Counted from the stretch's first letter, positions 39,405 through 53,384 are shown. The stretch: 64,000 nt of DNA from Symbiodinium kawagutii (GCA_009767595.1 VSDK01017271.1:51868-115867); one strand, 5' to 3'. Program-made: numbers and translations. The notes: generated from the letters alone by a model not told the origin.

Positions 39405-42400
39405 TGTATTCATTTATTTATTTATTTATTTATGTATTCATATATATGTGTTTATCTATTTATTTATCTGAATAAAATAAACATATACATTGATATAGAC
39501 TCAATAGATAGAATATAAAGCTGCCTCGTGACTAGAATTGTTGTAAGTATGTGCATATACATATGTGATGCGTATGTACCTATACATCGTATATGTATAT
39601 GCACTAAGGTCTACCGAGGACTAATAAACCCGTGGTTGATTAATAGGGGGTATCCCTCAAAGCCTTGATTTCCCATTAAACTGGTAACCTCCCGAATTAA
39701 TCAACCAGGGGTTTATCAATCCTGGGTAGGCAATATCATATATGTACATATGTATTTACAAAGCAGGTAGAAACAGACTTACTCAACAGTTTGCGGGATG
39801 ATCATCCCCAACACGCTTTCGAGCGAATTGATGGGTGTTGATTCAGTAGAATGGATTACCACTCTACCAACGAGTCTATGGCCGTGGGTTTTTTGCAGCG
39901 GTGCACATCACATGACCAAATCAATCGGGCTGTGGGGATGTTCACCTACTTCCCCTGCCTTGGTTATGACCCAAACATTCCAAGGTACTAATCGTGTTCC
40001 AATCCTAAACAAACCGTTTATTGGAGCCTGAGCTACCAGTGTTACCTACGGAGAGCTGCACAGCCATGTCCTAACGCTTGTTGGCCTCTGTGCTCCTACT
40101 ATCAGCCATAAATTGGCCATTGTCAATCAAATTGTTTATGATTTCTAATTCACAGTTCGAAACCATGATTATTCCCAAGGTTTTACATGGGACAGGAAAA
40201 TGACGCTCAAGAAGCTTCAACGCCATTTTGGGGCATCCATGTTCAATTTCAACGGTGTATCAGTTACCAGCGTTGACCATTTTACTTAAGCCAATTCGAC
40301 ATCCGTTGTTTATTGTCAATGGGAAGCATTGACCATATAACTCACCAGTGTCAAAAGCCAGTCATCATTGACCATACCAATTAACCAGTATGAGCCATTC
40401 TGAGCTTGGATAGCCATTCTTAGCACTTCTTATCTTTTCTTATCCATTTTTGGTGGCATACAGAGCATTCTTGGCCACCATTAACAAAGATTACTTCACA
40501 GCTTGGATGCAGCTTTTCCCACCACAGCTCCAAGCTGCTTCCCCCAGTCATGTCGTCGATAGGAGATCTGCCGGTTGACAAAGGTTGGTACCTCAGCGGA
40601 GGAGCAGCATGCAGAGCTGGACAAAAGCAATGATAAGGCTACACATGTTACTGTAGTTCGCTGGTTAGTTGCTTGACCGAATCATGGTTGGACTGAGCTT
40701 GCTGATCGTCTTCAGGCCCAAAATATGTTAGGACTTGGTGATCAACATGTGATACTGTTGGCTTTTCCTACGGTTCGCTCCTTTTCAGCCATTTTGCTGA
40801 TGAGGTGACTGTACCCAAACAATGTCATCCTGGCACTGGGATGATCAGGGAGGGGCGACACTGGGGCGACACTAGAAACAAAACCAACCAACGGATCAAC
40901 CGATCTATCAGTCCATGAACTAACCAATCCACCCACCAACAAACAAACACACCCTGAAACCTCCGGACAACAATCGACTCCATGTTTCATGGGGCGCATC
41001 CAGATCATCAACCGGGAACGATGAGAAAATCCTTGAAATTTAACATGTTTCGGCTGATTTGGCGGGCGGCCTGCTGCCTATGCAGATGGATATATGGCTG
41101 TGGGTCATTATTCCCCATGATTGTTTCCCACCACTATTGTGGGTTATCATCCCAATTATTGTTGGTTATCATCCCTCATTATTGGTTGGTTAATCTTGAC
41201 CCATAGCCATATTAGGCATAGCAGAATGGCAAGTCAACCTATGTCCCTGCAGTTCAGCCTGGCTCTGGGGCATGAGCTCGCCTTCGCCCCACCCCTCCAT
41301 GGCGCCACCAGGGCATGCTCTTGCGGGCAAAGCCACCGGCTTGCCACCGATGATTTGCATCTTCGGCAGGGTTGGCAGGGACCTCGATGCCTTGCGGCTG
41401 ATCTCTCCGGAGACTTTCAAGTCGGAGGAACGGCTGATCGAGTGCTGGGCTCAAACATTCCCTTGTCACTATGGATGAACATGTTCGCAACATGTTTTAC
41501 CATGCTTTTTCAAGTGTCCCTTGCGGTTTCGCAATGTATCCATTGACCTTTGCTAGTCACCATCAACTAGCGTCAACTCACCATGGGGCAAGCATCATCA
41601 TTCACCAACCATCACCCCTCATTGTTTGTTGCGAATCATTCAACTCATCGTGCCTGCACTGAGCTGGTCTTCTCCTGTCCTGCCATGACTGACTTGGACA
41701 GGTCAACGATAGGAGAGAGCCGGTACGGCAGCATCCGTACTGGGCCTTGATAGGTTAATGGTTGATAAATGGAAGCATTGGCAATGGTCGATTGATTGAT
41801 GAGTTGATTATATACTTACTTATTTAACCCTTGATAGGTCAATAGTTGATTGATGAGTTGATTATGTAGTCAATTCATGGTTGAAAAAAGTTCTATTTCA
41901 ACCATCGTTGGATTTGTTCAGCTCACGTATTGGGTCAGACAAGAGTATTGCACTCGGAGCATGCGTTACGAACACACACCTTGGAGTGTTTAAAGTTCGA
42001 CGCTTAGGCGGTTGGGCTAAAGGAAAAGTAGAAAAAAAGAAAAACGAGCCTGCACTGGAATTTCAGCATCTGAAAGGAGTGACTTGAGGTTTTAAAAGTT
42101 GATGATTCATGTTCATGAAAATGGCGATGATAACACAAGGCCCGCTGGAATTGCATCACGAATAATACCAAATGTTTGTAGATTCTTCATGAATCCCCAC
42201 GAGGGCGCAAAGCAGGCAGATAGCTCGCAGCTTTGCCCACCGGATTACCCATCAAGGAAACTGGACTTATGATCATCAACAGAGGTGGAGATCTATGATT
42301 CAAGTGTTTCTGATGGTTGCTTACCATCCCCTACCACTCCAGTGGGCTTTTGATCGTCCATTGTCATCAGAAAGTGGCGGACAGCTCGTCCACCAGTTTG

Positions 42401-45400
42401 GCTATGTTCAAAGACGTTGGGTGCCCATTGCGGGCCACCAAAATGATTTCTTGCCAAAAGGCTACCATTTCGGGCTTGATAAGTTTCAGTCCTACTCAGA
42501 AGTGTATCTGTCACTCAGATGGTGCATCCAAAAAAATATACAACTGGAGGGCTGCGGTGCCAGCTCTCTTCAAACAGTGGAATAGTTGCTCATCCTCACT
42601 GAACTGGCTTTCTTAGAAGTGACATTTGTCATGGTAGGAAGTTCTAGGGCTTTCTCTAGGATCCTTCCTCTTCGTGTCTATAGGTCTTTTCTATGCTGGA
42701 ATGATCGGCTTCGAAGACCCAACTTAGCTAAGTTTGCAATCCTTGTGGAGGAATAGCAAGTTTCCTCACGATGGACCATTAAATCTCATATAACGCTCGC
42801 CTGGTAAGGATACACTCAGGGGCCAGCAGGTCAGACATGACCAAGGGTCATTCTAAATGAGTTTTACATTGTAAATCAATCCTGACAAGGCGCCGCGATG
42901 AAGCATGACGAACTCACATTCACATTGATATGCTACCATTCTTTGCAACTGTATGACTTTAATGAACTACTTGGAAGAATTAACCATAATCATACAATAG
43001 TCATTGAACCCTATGATCCACCTATCGATTGCCTTTCACAACAGTGCGTCCGACCTTGACCTATGAACTTGGCGTCAGTGGTTGCCGGGTCAAAGGGTAC
43101 CCCTGTGGGACAACGTTTCCCAAGTTTGGGTTTCTTGGAGGGTATCCATTGTGGGCTCCATAAACGGATTATCCCAGGAGTGGTTCCTGTGTCCTAGGGC
43201 TACCCCAAGTCTTCCAATTCAGCAGCAACTGCGGTCCTTTCTGAAGTTTTGCTGCCAAATCTGGCCGATTTTGGAGGAAGAACTTCAAGTTCCACTTCTC
43301 TTCCTGCAAGGCACAAGCTCAACATGGCTATATCCACAAATATGCATATGTTATGCATCGCCCCTGACCTTCTCCATGATCTCGTCGTAGATGGTCCGCA
43401 TGGCAACAAGGCACCGCAGCAATCTCTCTGGACAGGACGATCGTGGGAGCCAAAGGTCTGCGATGTGGTGACCTCTTCAGTTTCCAGTTTCCCGAACCCT
43501 TTGTGGTTTATCTACAAGGTCAATCATGATGTCTATCTCATGGTTATCTAATGGTTATCTAACGCTCATCTGATGGTTATCAAATGGTCAACGACCAATT
43601 AACAATGATCGCGATTAGTTTTACTGGTTTTATAATGGGTAAGACCGGTAGATAAAAATGGCTAGTAACGGCCAATACTGATGGATTCCTGTCCACTAGT
43701 GGTCAAAAATTGATTGATGATGGGGAATACTAGATAAGAATGAATAAGAATGACTCATGGGCAACACTGGCCCATGATGTGATTGATAATGGCTAATATA
43801 TGTATATATATATATAAAAATACATATGGGCGCTGCGCGTTTTCCGGGCCCCCTGGACACAGCAGCAGATCTTCGAGTGATTTCAAAACTGTATGAATTT
43901 ACCACATTGTATGTTGGGTAACAATTAGTTTGTAGTATGAATATGTTAATGATGACGATAACTACATGAATTTGATATTGATCGGTGCTAGTTAAAAGTC
44001 TTTATTGGCTACCACTCTTAAATATCAATACTGCTACTTTTTACAAGGTGGAAATTATATGACTAATAAGTACAAAAAATAAACTCAAACTATTTTTAGC
44101 CATGAATATACAATACCATAGTTTTTAGAGTTAAGTGAATAAGGGCTATCTTCATATTCAAATGTTATGGGGAATAACCAAGATCCTTTGTATGTTTCAG
44201 CAAAACTAACAAGGGGTTTGGAATGTGTGGATTTAGATTTGATAGGCTGTAGGTTTTTCAATATTGTTTGGCCTTGCTAAATTAATTTAAAAGCCCGAGA
44301 TTAATTCAGATAAATTAAAATAACATTGAGAATAATTGAGGTGAATTGAAACAACACTGGGAAACATTGAGAAGGATTGAGAACAAAAAAGCAAAAATAG
44401 GACAGGCACTTGACTTTCCAGGCGCTGGAATCTTGAGACACTTGAATTTCCAGGCACTGGATAAGTTTTTTAAAACCTTGTTCACATGTCCAGTGCTTAT
44501 CCAGTACTACCCAATGACTAAGTCAAATGACTATGTCAAATGGCATCCAGTGACTAAGTCCATTGATAGCTGCAGGATGTCCAGTTAAATAAATACGCCA
44601 TATTATCAAGAGATTAACCAATGAGAATTCAGCATTCACTGCCCATCTTTTTTCCCCAGAGGCAACACAAGTCTCAGCTTCATATGGTCAAACCTCAATA
44701 CACAATCTTGGGAGTTCCATCCCCCATGACACAATCTTCCCAGGTTTCTTCAGGCTCGTGATTTCATCGGCATATTTCGTGTTCAGTCCATACACGCATC
44801 CATCGAACTCATGTTCATAGCAATCAGCACCTTCCATCACATCGGTGATACAGTGGTCTTTCCAATAATCACAAAATCTCAGTACTTTCATTTATAGCCA
44901 CACCACCTAAACGGATGATGCTGACAAGACATGTGACAAACTCATCCCACAACTTCCAAAACATGGTAGCCTTCATCTTGATCAGATGCGCGGTGGATTC
45001 TTTTCTCAGCATGTTTCCCTCCTGTTTCCAATAGTCCATAGATCCATCATGCGTTGCTTTCTTATGTTTCACAGGCGCAATGGCATCGCAAACGGTCGGT
45101 GAAGCAGTCACGTACGGAAGTGGACCCCCCAGCCAACTCCCCCCACGAACAAGGCGCAACAGCGTATTGATCGCACGCAAACGCTGGGGGCAGCCGACCC
45201 GAACAGATTGCAACGCCTGCGGCACAAACAACACCTCGGTGGAAAACATCAATTGCGGTGAAGTCGAAGGAGATGTGACGGAAGCGACCGGTGGGATTGG
45301 AGGCGATTGCTCGCAACCCACTGGTCGATCCGGGCTGTATAGGTATAATCCCGGAGGGTGTGAAACACTGCTCGGGGAGGCCTTAATGCTGCACCAGGTC

Positions 45401-48400
45401 CGAGGCCCTGGTGCCGGCATACTGGAGAGGCCCATGCTCGTAGTGGTCCATGCCGATAACCTGCTGGCCCTCATCGACGCCGGACCACGCCGCCAGCAAC
45501 TGCCTGAGTATGACGATGACAATAAAGATAAAAATGATGAAGATGAAGACGATGAAGACGATGAAGACGATGAAGACGATGAAGACGATGAAGATGATGA
45601 CGATGAAGACGGCGCAAACACAGCTGAACTAACAGCGGGATATTGACGATGATATTGGAAACAGGCACGCTCAACCCAGCGATCAAACCGATCAGCATTA
45701 CTGAGACACTATAATGATAGCGATGTTCATGAGACAACAAGCATTGCTCATTGTAATGTAGACACATGAGACATCACATGATGATGTGAATAAAAGTATG
45801 GGCTTGGTAAGTTTTCCCTTGAAAAAAGCAATGATGGTAACCAACCCCAATTATATTCTCCAGGGGGCCCGGAAAACGCACCGAACCCATATATATATAT
45901 ATATATATATGATGGGAGTGACTTGATTGTGCGACTGCAAATGGACCATGCGTCTTGATAATTGCTACAAGTGCATTTGTATGGATAATTTGCTTGATTG
46001 TCAGGTGGTCGTACTTGCAGATTGTGGCACGAGTATTTTGATTTCAAGCTTCGGCTCCTACCCTCAGGATCACAGCAACATGGAGATAGGATGACCAAGC
46101 TCGCTCATCCTGAACCACTATTAACAGTCATCAACAGGTCTGAAGCAAAACTAATCTCATCAAACCATATGACAAACTCATCACATTCATCAATATTACC
46201 ACAATTAGATACAATTAGCATATAAACTCTGACTATGCATCATAATGAACAAATATCGATAGGCTAGATTTTCAATTGAGATTCCTTACATAATAGCAAC
46301 ATGTTGCTCACAAGTGTCTGCGATGATTGAAGAATAAGAATCCGCCAGCATCCGCCAATCATTTCTATCAGAATACATTGTTGAGTGTTCTTGATCAATC
46401 CATTCAAAAAAATCCAGCAACCCCAGCAACCCCTCTCGACTTCAGTCAGATTTACTTGTGCACAAATCCACCAAGTTCACCACAGCCTGTCGGCAGTCCC
46501 ATCGAAGCCCTGCCTGGTACATGGCCGCCGGACTCCACGTCAACGGGGAGGTCAAGGCCAAGACCTGTGCCGACCATCGCCTCCCCATGGGCTTTTGCCA
46601 TTTGGGTCTATGATTGAGGGATGGGTATTGGGTGAGATTAGGTGAGATTATGTGAGTATTTATCTCACCTAGTCTCAGATTGGTGAGTATCCTTTCTGAG
46701 ACTAATTAGTTCGGTCACTTATGGGATTACAATGCTGCAGCTCGGTCTTGGATACGCATGAGAAAGGTCAGACAGCTTAGGGCTAGCGGGTAAGTTTCAC
46801 TTTGAGACATCGCTTGGGACACTTAGTGCGCCTCTGCTGCTCGCCTTGGGCGGCTGGGGGTGTGCTTTTGACGGAAGTGAAATGAACGGTCATTTATTGC
46901 GATGAGGGCTGCATGTTGCCCGCTTTGAAATTGAGCGGATGGACATCGAGTTCTGTCTTTGCGGTAACCCACGGCCAAATACCCAACACGGTACGACCAA
47001 TCTCACCAACCAGCTGAATTTTCATCCAGATATGGTCCATGATAGTATAGTGATGCTCAATAGTGGTTGGTTACAGCAATATTAGTGCGTGTCTGGTAAA
47101 TATGGGCCTGGGTGTTTGTCAGAACAGGGGACCTCCATGGACCCCCAGGTCTTCCAATATCAACTACTTTTAGAAATAAACCAACCACAACTTTGGGGTC
47201 CACTATTCTGAGAAACACCCGTATGATCATAGGATTGATCAAGGATTGCGTACGGTGGATTGATACTTAATAATGATTGATGATGGTTCGTATTGGCGGA
47301 TTGTTTCACAACAACTATGAGTTGGGCCAACAGCTTTAATGGGAGACCAGTGCGGGATGCCCCTCTGTAAATCAACCAGGGGTGGCTCACTTCATCCACA
47401 GTTGGCATTGCTACCAAAATTGCCTGCGAATTCTGAGAAACACATGGCTACTTTGACCAAAAATGGTAGCCTCTCAAAAACTGTTTCAGTAACCAGAAAC
47501 ATCTGTTTTGATCAACTATTGATCAACCGCCATTTGATTAATAGATCAACTACGAAGATCAACTACTATTTGATCACTGCTACCATTTGGTTGGCATCCA
47601 AAATTGATCACTGTTTTTCGCGAATGATCAGCTGCTGTAGCCTCTAGAGTTCTAGAGAGGTCGACCCGTCGACCTCAGGGTCTAAAAGTTGATGATCGTT
47701 TCTTTGCCGGCACCTTATTCTCCAATCATTGTCACCGTCAATTATCATTGAGTGAAACTGGAACCATCGAATGATTACGAATCATTATCAATCATTCACA
47801 TCGATAGTAGAACAGTCATCAACTTATCAATCACTATCAACTGGAACTATTTTTGCGATGGAATCAAACAAGCTCACCCTGTGATGAGTCCTTCGAGACG
47901 CGCCATCAATCCGTCCCGGGTCACCGCTTGGAAACAAACCACTGCTCTGCGCACCTCTTCCCAGTTCGTCAAGCTTGGGATCACCTGGCAGCCCAGTGCT
48001 CCGTGGCTCGTCCCCCAAGGTGGTGACTAATCGTCCCCCAAGGTGGTGACTGGTGACTGATCCAAACACCAACCAGCTGCCATGGCTACTCCATCCCCAC
48101 AAACTGGAGCCACCTGGAGAAACCTTTCAGACTTTTCGTTGTCAAACGTACCCATGAAACTTCTGGTTTGCTTGAAGCGTGGATAGTTTTTGGGATAGAG
48201 CCGCTGATTCCGAACTCGCGTGGTCAAAATGCAAGCATTCTCAAGTTGAATGGATGGCTAGTTGGTAGGTTTTAGTAAAGACAAGCCCCCCAAAAAAATA
48301 GCGAAGCAAAGATTATTTACCGATTGTATGTAATCATGCGGTGTTCCAGCCCAACAAAAAGGCCTGCTTCTGGCATGTGTTTGCTTCTGCAGTCTGGCTT

Positions 48401-51400
48401 TTCACCATTGATGGCATACAGTATCCATGACTTCATACCCTGCCATAGCCTTTTTGGTGCCGATTATACCCCAAAATAGCACATTCACTTTATTAAGAAC
48501 CATTCTTGGATATCTCTACAAGGATGAATGGATAAGTGGGTCGTCGGAAAATCAATTCTGTACATATTGGATATTGTCGTTTTTGGTTGACGGAGTGAGT
48601 TTATCTCCACAGACCATCTCCATTTTCACGGTGGTGTTTTTCCCTGGATTGTTGGTGCATGGTTCCCTGTTTTGGACCTGCATTGTGAAGGCTGCAGATC
48701 ATCATCTTCTTCATCTGCATCGTTCATCTTCTTCATCATCATTCTTCATCTTTCATCTTTCGCATTTGGATTTCCGGTCGTCCACAATACCTGCTACCTT
48801 ATCTTGCAGCAAATCTCAGGCACCACCAATGGGTATCAAACAAATGACATTGGTACCAGCACCACCAGTCAGAATCGAGCTATGCCCAAAACCATGGTAA
48901 TCCAAAACTGACTATGACAATATCCAACGTCTACATGCTAGTCATACTCAATAACTGAAAATACCCGTCCCATAGGATCCAATAGGTAGGATGATCTTCC
49001 TAAAATCAGTTGTAAAGCTCCACTATGATTCGGTCAATATATGGGGCATAGCTGGGCTATGCGGCAGTTGGGTAGGACCATCGGTGGTACACGTCCAAGT
49101 GGATTCATCACGATTTCTGGCTGGTGCCAATGGGTCGCCGGCGCCGACTTCCCCGGTTGGCACCTTGAAGGCTTTGGGTATTGGCCCTGACTTGTAGAAT
49201 CTGAGGAACTTCCCGATGTCGCTGTAAACCTCTGTGTCGCTGCACAAGTTCACAGCGTGGCAAGAACTCCCACGGGTTGACCAGCCAGGAATCTATGACC
49301 CAAAAAGAGCAGGAATCCTTGTCATCACTTCAAGGGGTGCCGCAACTAGCACCAGCCCAAGCGATTTCTGGATGTGTTGCAAAACCAATCGAGCTAGATG
49401 TGCCAAGGCGTTGGCGGCGCCGAATGATCCATTTGCAGGTGAACTCACACAAATTAGGGATCAGCTGGCTGTAATTCATATTTTTGATAGTTGGATAGGT
49501 TTAACAACCCCACACCATCTATTTTGGTTCTCATTGTGATGGCAGTGTCGGCAGTACCTTTCTGGCCAAATTCATCAACTAAACCCAGGTGCCAGCAATC
49601 CTAGAATTCCGTTGTAATCAGCAGTTCTGAACCACTAGTGTTGGTTCTCCCCTATGATCAACAATGGCAAATTATCAATCATTGATAACTCATGGCACAC
49701 ATTGTTCACCATAATCTTGCCAGAGGTAGCCAGAGTGTCCACCGGCAGTTTGCGAATATCGCCTTTTCGGAACAAAAAGAACGCGCTCCAGGGGGTCAAT
49801 AAACTGATCATACAAGCAACGTTGATCAACCAAGAACGATGCTGGATAAGAAGCTGGTTAGTGATAGTTGACAATGATGGTTACTTCCGGTAAACCAACC
49901 TAGTTGCTTGGAAAATTCACCATTGATAGTTGGGTTACCAGTTTACCTCTTAAAAATCTGGCTATCTTTACCTTCCAGGTTTGCTTACCATACTGTCGTG
50001 TGGGACGATTTATCATGGTTGTTGGATATATTGATTTATGACCAGCAATAATCAACAAGCAATGCTGACCAACCACCAGCAGAATATCAATAGCCACCGT
50101 TGTGCGCAAACCGCGTTCATGGTGAGAATTGGATACGAATCAAAAATATATCCAACAAACATGTTGTCAAACTAGCAATCACGAACATAAATATCAACCA
50201 CCCATGTATAATCATTTTGTTCAACATTGATCCATGATAAACCACCCCTCTATATGGCTTTGGGTCAAGGGGCCCTGTAGCCCAGCTGTTCACAACCCCC
50301 AATGACCTTGGTCAGCAACTGTCCGATCCCCATGTAAACCTGCCGTTTATTGGTGACCCAGCTCTATGTTAACTATCCTTGGTGGTTACCCCCTATCATC
50401 CAATCATTGACCCTTATCAACCCATTCGTTCTTGGTATTGACCATTAAATTCTTTTCTCCACCATTCTCAAGCCATCATGCGTCATACTGTTTGCCCACC
50501 TAGTCATACCATTTCAAGTAGCCCTAACTCGCACCATCCATCGGTGGCTGATCTCCCGGGCCCAACAGCAACGGTGACAGCTGCGCCGACCTGCACCACT
50601 TTGGGGGAGAGTCCTTGCTCCTCATCACCCGCACCACCTGGCTGGTGCAGGAGCTGCAGCTGCACAGATTTGTTTGTGCACATGTGTTTATGAATTAGAT
50701 ACTATGGTCAGCTATACATTTACCTATTGTATAACTATTGTCAGAAAAAATAGACCATAGAAATCTATAAATTTTGACCAGTTAAATAATCTTTAATATA
50801 TCTAGTGTCTGTTTTTTTCTTAGGTACATCCATATTAACCATGCTACCACTGTTGAACTGTCTCGTTCAATCATTATTTCATTCTATCATCTAGTTCATC
50901 GTCTTCCTTTCTATTGCAGCCACCAAAAGCAGCGCCAACCTTCCATTTTCTTTAAGAGATTGCAAGTTTCTTCAGAGGGTTTTTTAAAACTGTTTAATCT
51001 CAAAAGGGATTAGGAAACGGCTAAGATCATAAGGTTTAGAGGGTTTACTATAATGTGTTTAGATATTATAATGTGAAGTCGGATACGAAACGGTTCAATC
51101 ACACTCTCTTGTGGGTCAGCTTTACGAGCTCCGATTTCTTTGGTGTTTCGCGAACGATCCCTGCAGGCAAGGGTTCCCTGCAGGAATTCAACATGGCAGG
51201 CTGCAAAGTCACTACTTTTTGCGGACTGGTTCATGGGTATGTTGCTAAGTTACGAGAATCCCAACAACAAACCGCTGCTGTTAAGTAGTTAACCCCAATA
51301 AGTAGCATAACAATCATGATGCTGACAATAGTAGGATCGCAACCAACAACTAGCATAACTTATTATAGTTACAAACCATTATTGTTGTCATTGTTTGTGA

Positions 51401-53353
51401 CTGGGTGTTATCTCACTACGATCAGCCATGAATGACCATTACACCTTTCAACCCGAGACTCTGGTAGCTACACGGAAAATCGGCCATCTGATTAGCATTG
51501 ATCATCAAACACTCGACGAGCTTATTTCCATGGATCTCTGCTTTGAATGAAGAATCCTCCACCAGTGGAAGTTGATGGCTTTATCCCATGACTCTTTTGC
51601 AATTCCTACTGTGATATCGCAGGTAATGTAAGATTTCTTCAGATCAGCCAGTGCTTCCCTCCAAGATGCAGTCAGAGGCACCCTCTCCAGCAGCCTTTCG
51701 GGCTTCTGCTTCCTGTCACCAATGCGAACACAGAGCTAGACCCTCTGCGTGGTTGGCCGCCACACTATTCATCTTCCGGCTACAATCGACCGGGAAGGAC
51801 CGTTCGTTTCCCTACGCTTTTACGGCCACCGATCACCACCGTATGGTGAAGGTCATAAACGTCTAGTAACCATGATAGTCAATGCTGGCTAATGATGGCT
51901 TTAGAGGTCGGGTTAGTGATAGTGTTGACGTTAGATCCGTATCAATTAACTCCCCTATTGGATACTGAATCATCAGCCATTTCAGGTAATCTAGGGATAG
52001 TTCATCAGTGTGGACCTACCATCAACGATGGTTCAAGTACTTCAACCATTCGAACAAGCACCGCTCCGGGCTGTGCCTGGATCTTCTGCAAGATAATGTC
52101 CGCCAACGTCGGACCCTGCACGGCGCCCTTGAACTTGGGGCCGTCAACAGATGGTCAGCAGAAACATGTTTGGAAAATCATCATCTCTATGGCTGCGTGG
52201 CTGGTCAGGCTGGTGTAGAAATGCTGGGCTTGTCCCTACTGCAAAAACAACAACCGAAGAAAAAACACAGGAAGAACAAAAGAAAACAAGACCTACAACA
52301 TCAACACCAACCGCATCAGCAACAGCCGGAGCGTCTGCAACAGCCGGAGCATCAGCAAAGGCAAGGGCAAAGCAACAGCAACAACACAAATGGGAACAGC
52401 CACTGCACCGACTACCACTGCTCGTGCCACTAATGCAGCTACTACTGCTGGCGCTCCTGATGTGACCACTACCACCATGATCTCTCATGACCAATCCCAA
52501 GACCCAAAATCCTGAGGGGCAGAAGCTAATTTATGGAGGACTCAGAGATCACTTTGTTCATGAATCGCATTGCCCCGAGTCCCTTATCCGTTTGGTTTCA
52601 AACAATAATGGTGTGCTGATGTTTGAAGGGTACACCCACACGTATGGATAAACACGCACTGACTGGGACGGGTGGTAAGGTCCGTTTCCTATTGGTGGGG
52701 TACCACTTGGGAGGGTCCTGCGGTTGGTTTCCAGCAGTAGCCAGGGTCGCTGTGATGGTTGGCAAGGGCTGATCAATGGGTTGATGGTGGTCATGCGGAT
52801 CAGTTTGGAACCTGGCGATGGGCCCAGGAGACGGTGAGTTGTAACTTTCCACGTTGAAGCTGGCGGGGACACTCGAACTACATGGGACTGTCCATTAATA
52901 ATGGACCCGGGTAGCTGCTTCGAATGGATCATGACAGCCCCGACTTTTGAACAATTCATATCCCTTGAAAAAAATCCGCCTTGGAAGCAAAATAAGAATA
53001 AATCTCCACCTTCAACACACAAGATCTCTTAGGAAACTCGTTAAAAACACTGAGAAAAGGCCCATCCAATGCCTGGAAAAACGCCACGTTTTCCCAGCCA
53101 CCGGTGACGCCTGCGAGGCAGTAGCCTTGGGAAGAAAGAGCGACATGGCCTCGGTGCGACAGCGCGAAAGCCGGTGCAGCTTGACACGGGCGATGTGTCC
53201 AAGGGTATCTATACATAGCTATGTATCAGTTTCATTGGCCTAGATCAATATAGTTTATACAGCTTCATAAATAAACAAATAGAATCAAATAGAATCAAAT
53301 AGATAAATAAACAAATGAATAAATGAATGAATGAATGAACAAGTCAAAAAATG

Positions 53354-53384
<31 letters not shown>

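Larger units (their letters stand above)
38413..46513 (-). other. 8.1-kb bystin intron 11
   Basis: The intron runs between TACCAG|GCAGGG (GC donor) and CGCAAG|GCATCG. It contains the retrotransposon-like fragment near 44.7-45.1 kb, the (GACGATGAA) tract at 45.5 kb and three exon-like islands. It also holds the 39.6-kb foldback element and the long TTTA array at 39.2 kb. The remaining sequence is CAACCAT-type low-complexity DNA with no supported gene. Confidence 0.7.

Noticed and set aside
39234..39518. Overlapping hydrophobic ORFs resembling membrane peptides
   Set aside because: They are three frames of the TTTA array.
41337..41546. Plus-strand ORF reading [20 protein letters not shown]
   Set aside because: It is the mirror of a GC-rich minus-strand island with proper acceptor and donor. 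No plus-strand splice signals were found.
43369..43427. Bystin N-terminal LADIIMEK-like block at 43.4 kb
   Set aside because: The true block is at 52115-52077 upstream. Using this one would break the collinear order of exons.
44869..45621. 250-codon minus ORF with long serine run
   Set aside because: The serine run is the translated nonamer repeat, and the remainder is out of frame with the retroelement-like motif cluster.
47638..47680. Cloning-vector contamination
   Set aside because: XbaI- and SalI-like words are present, but the order matches no polylinker I know and the flanks are ordinary repeat DNA. Kept only as a curiosity.
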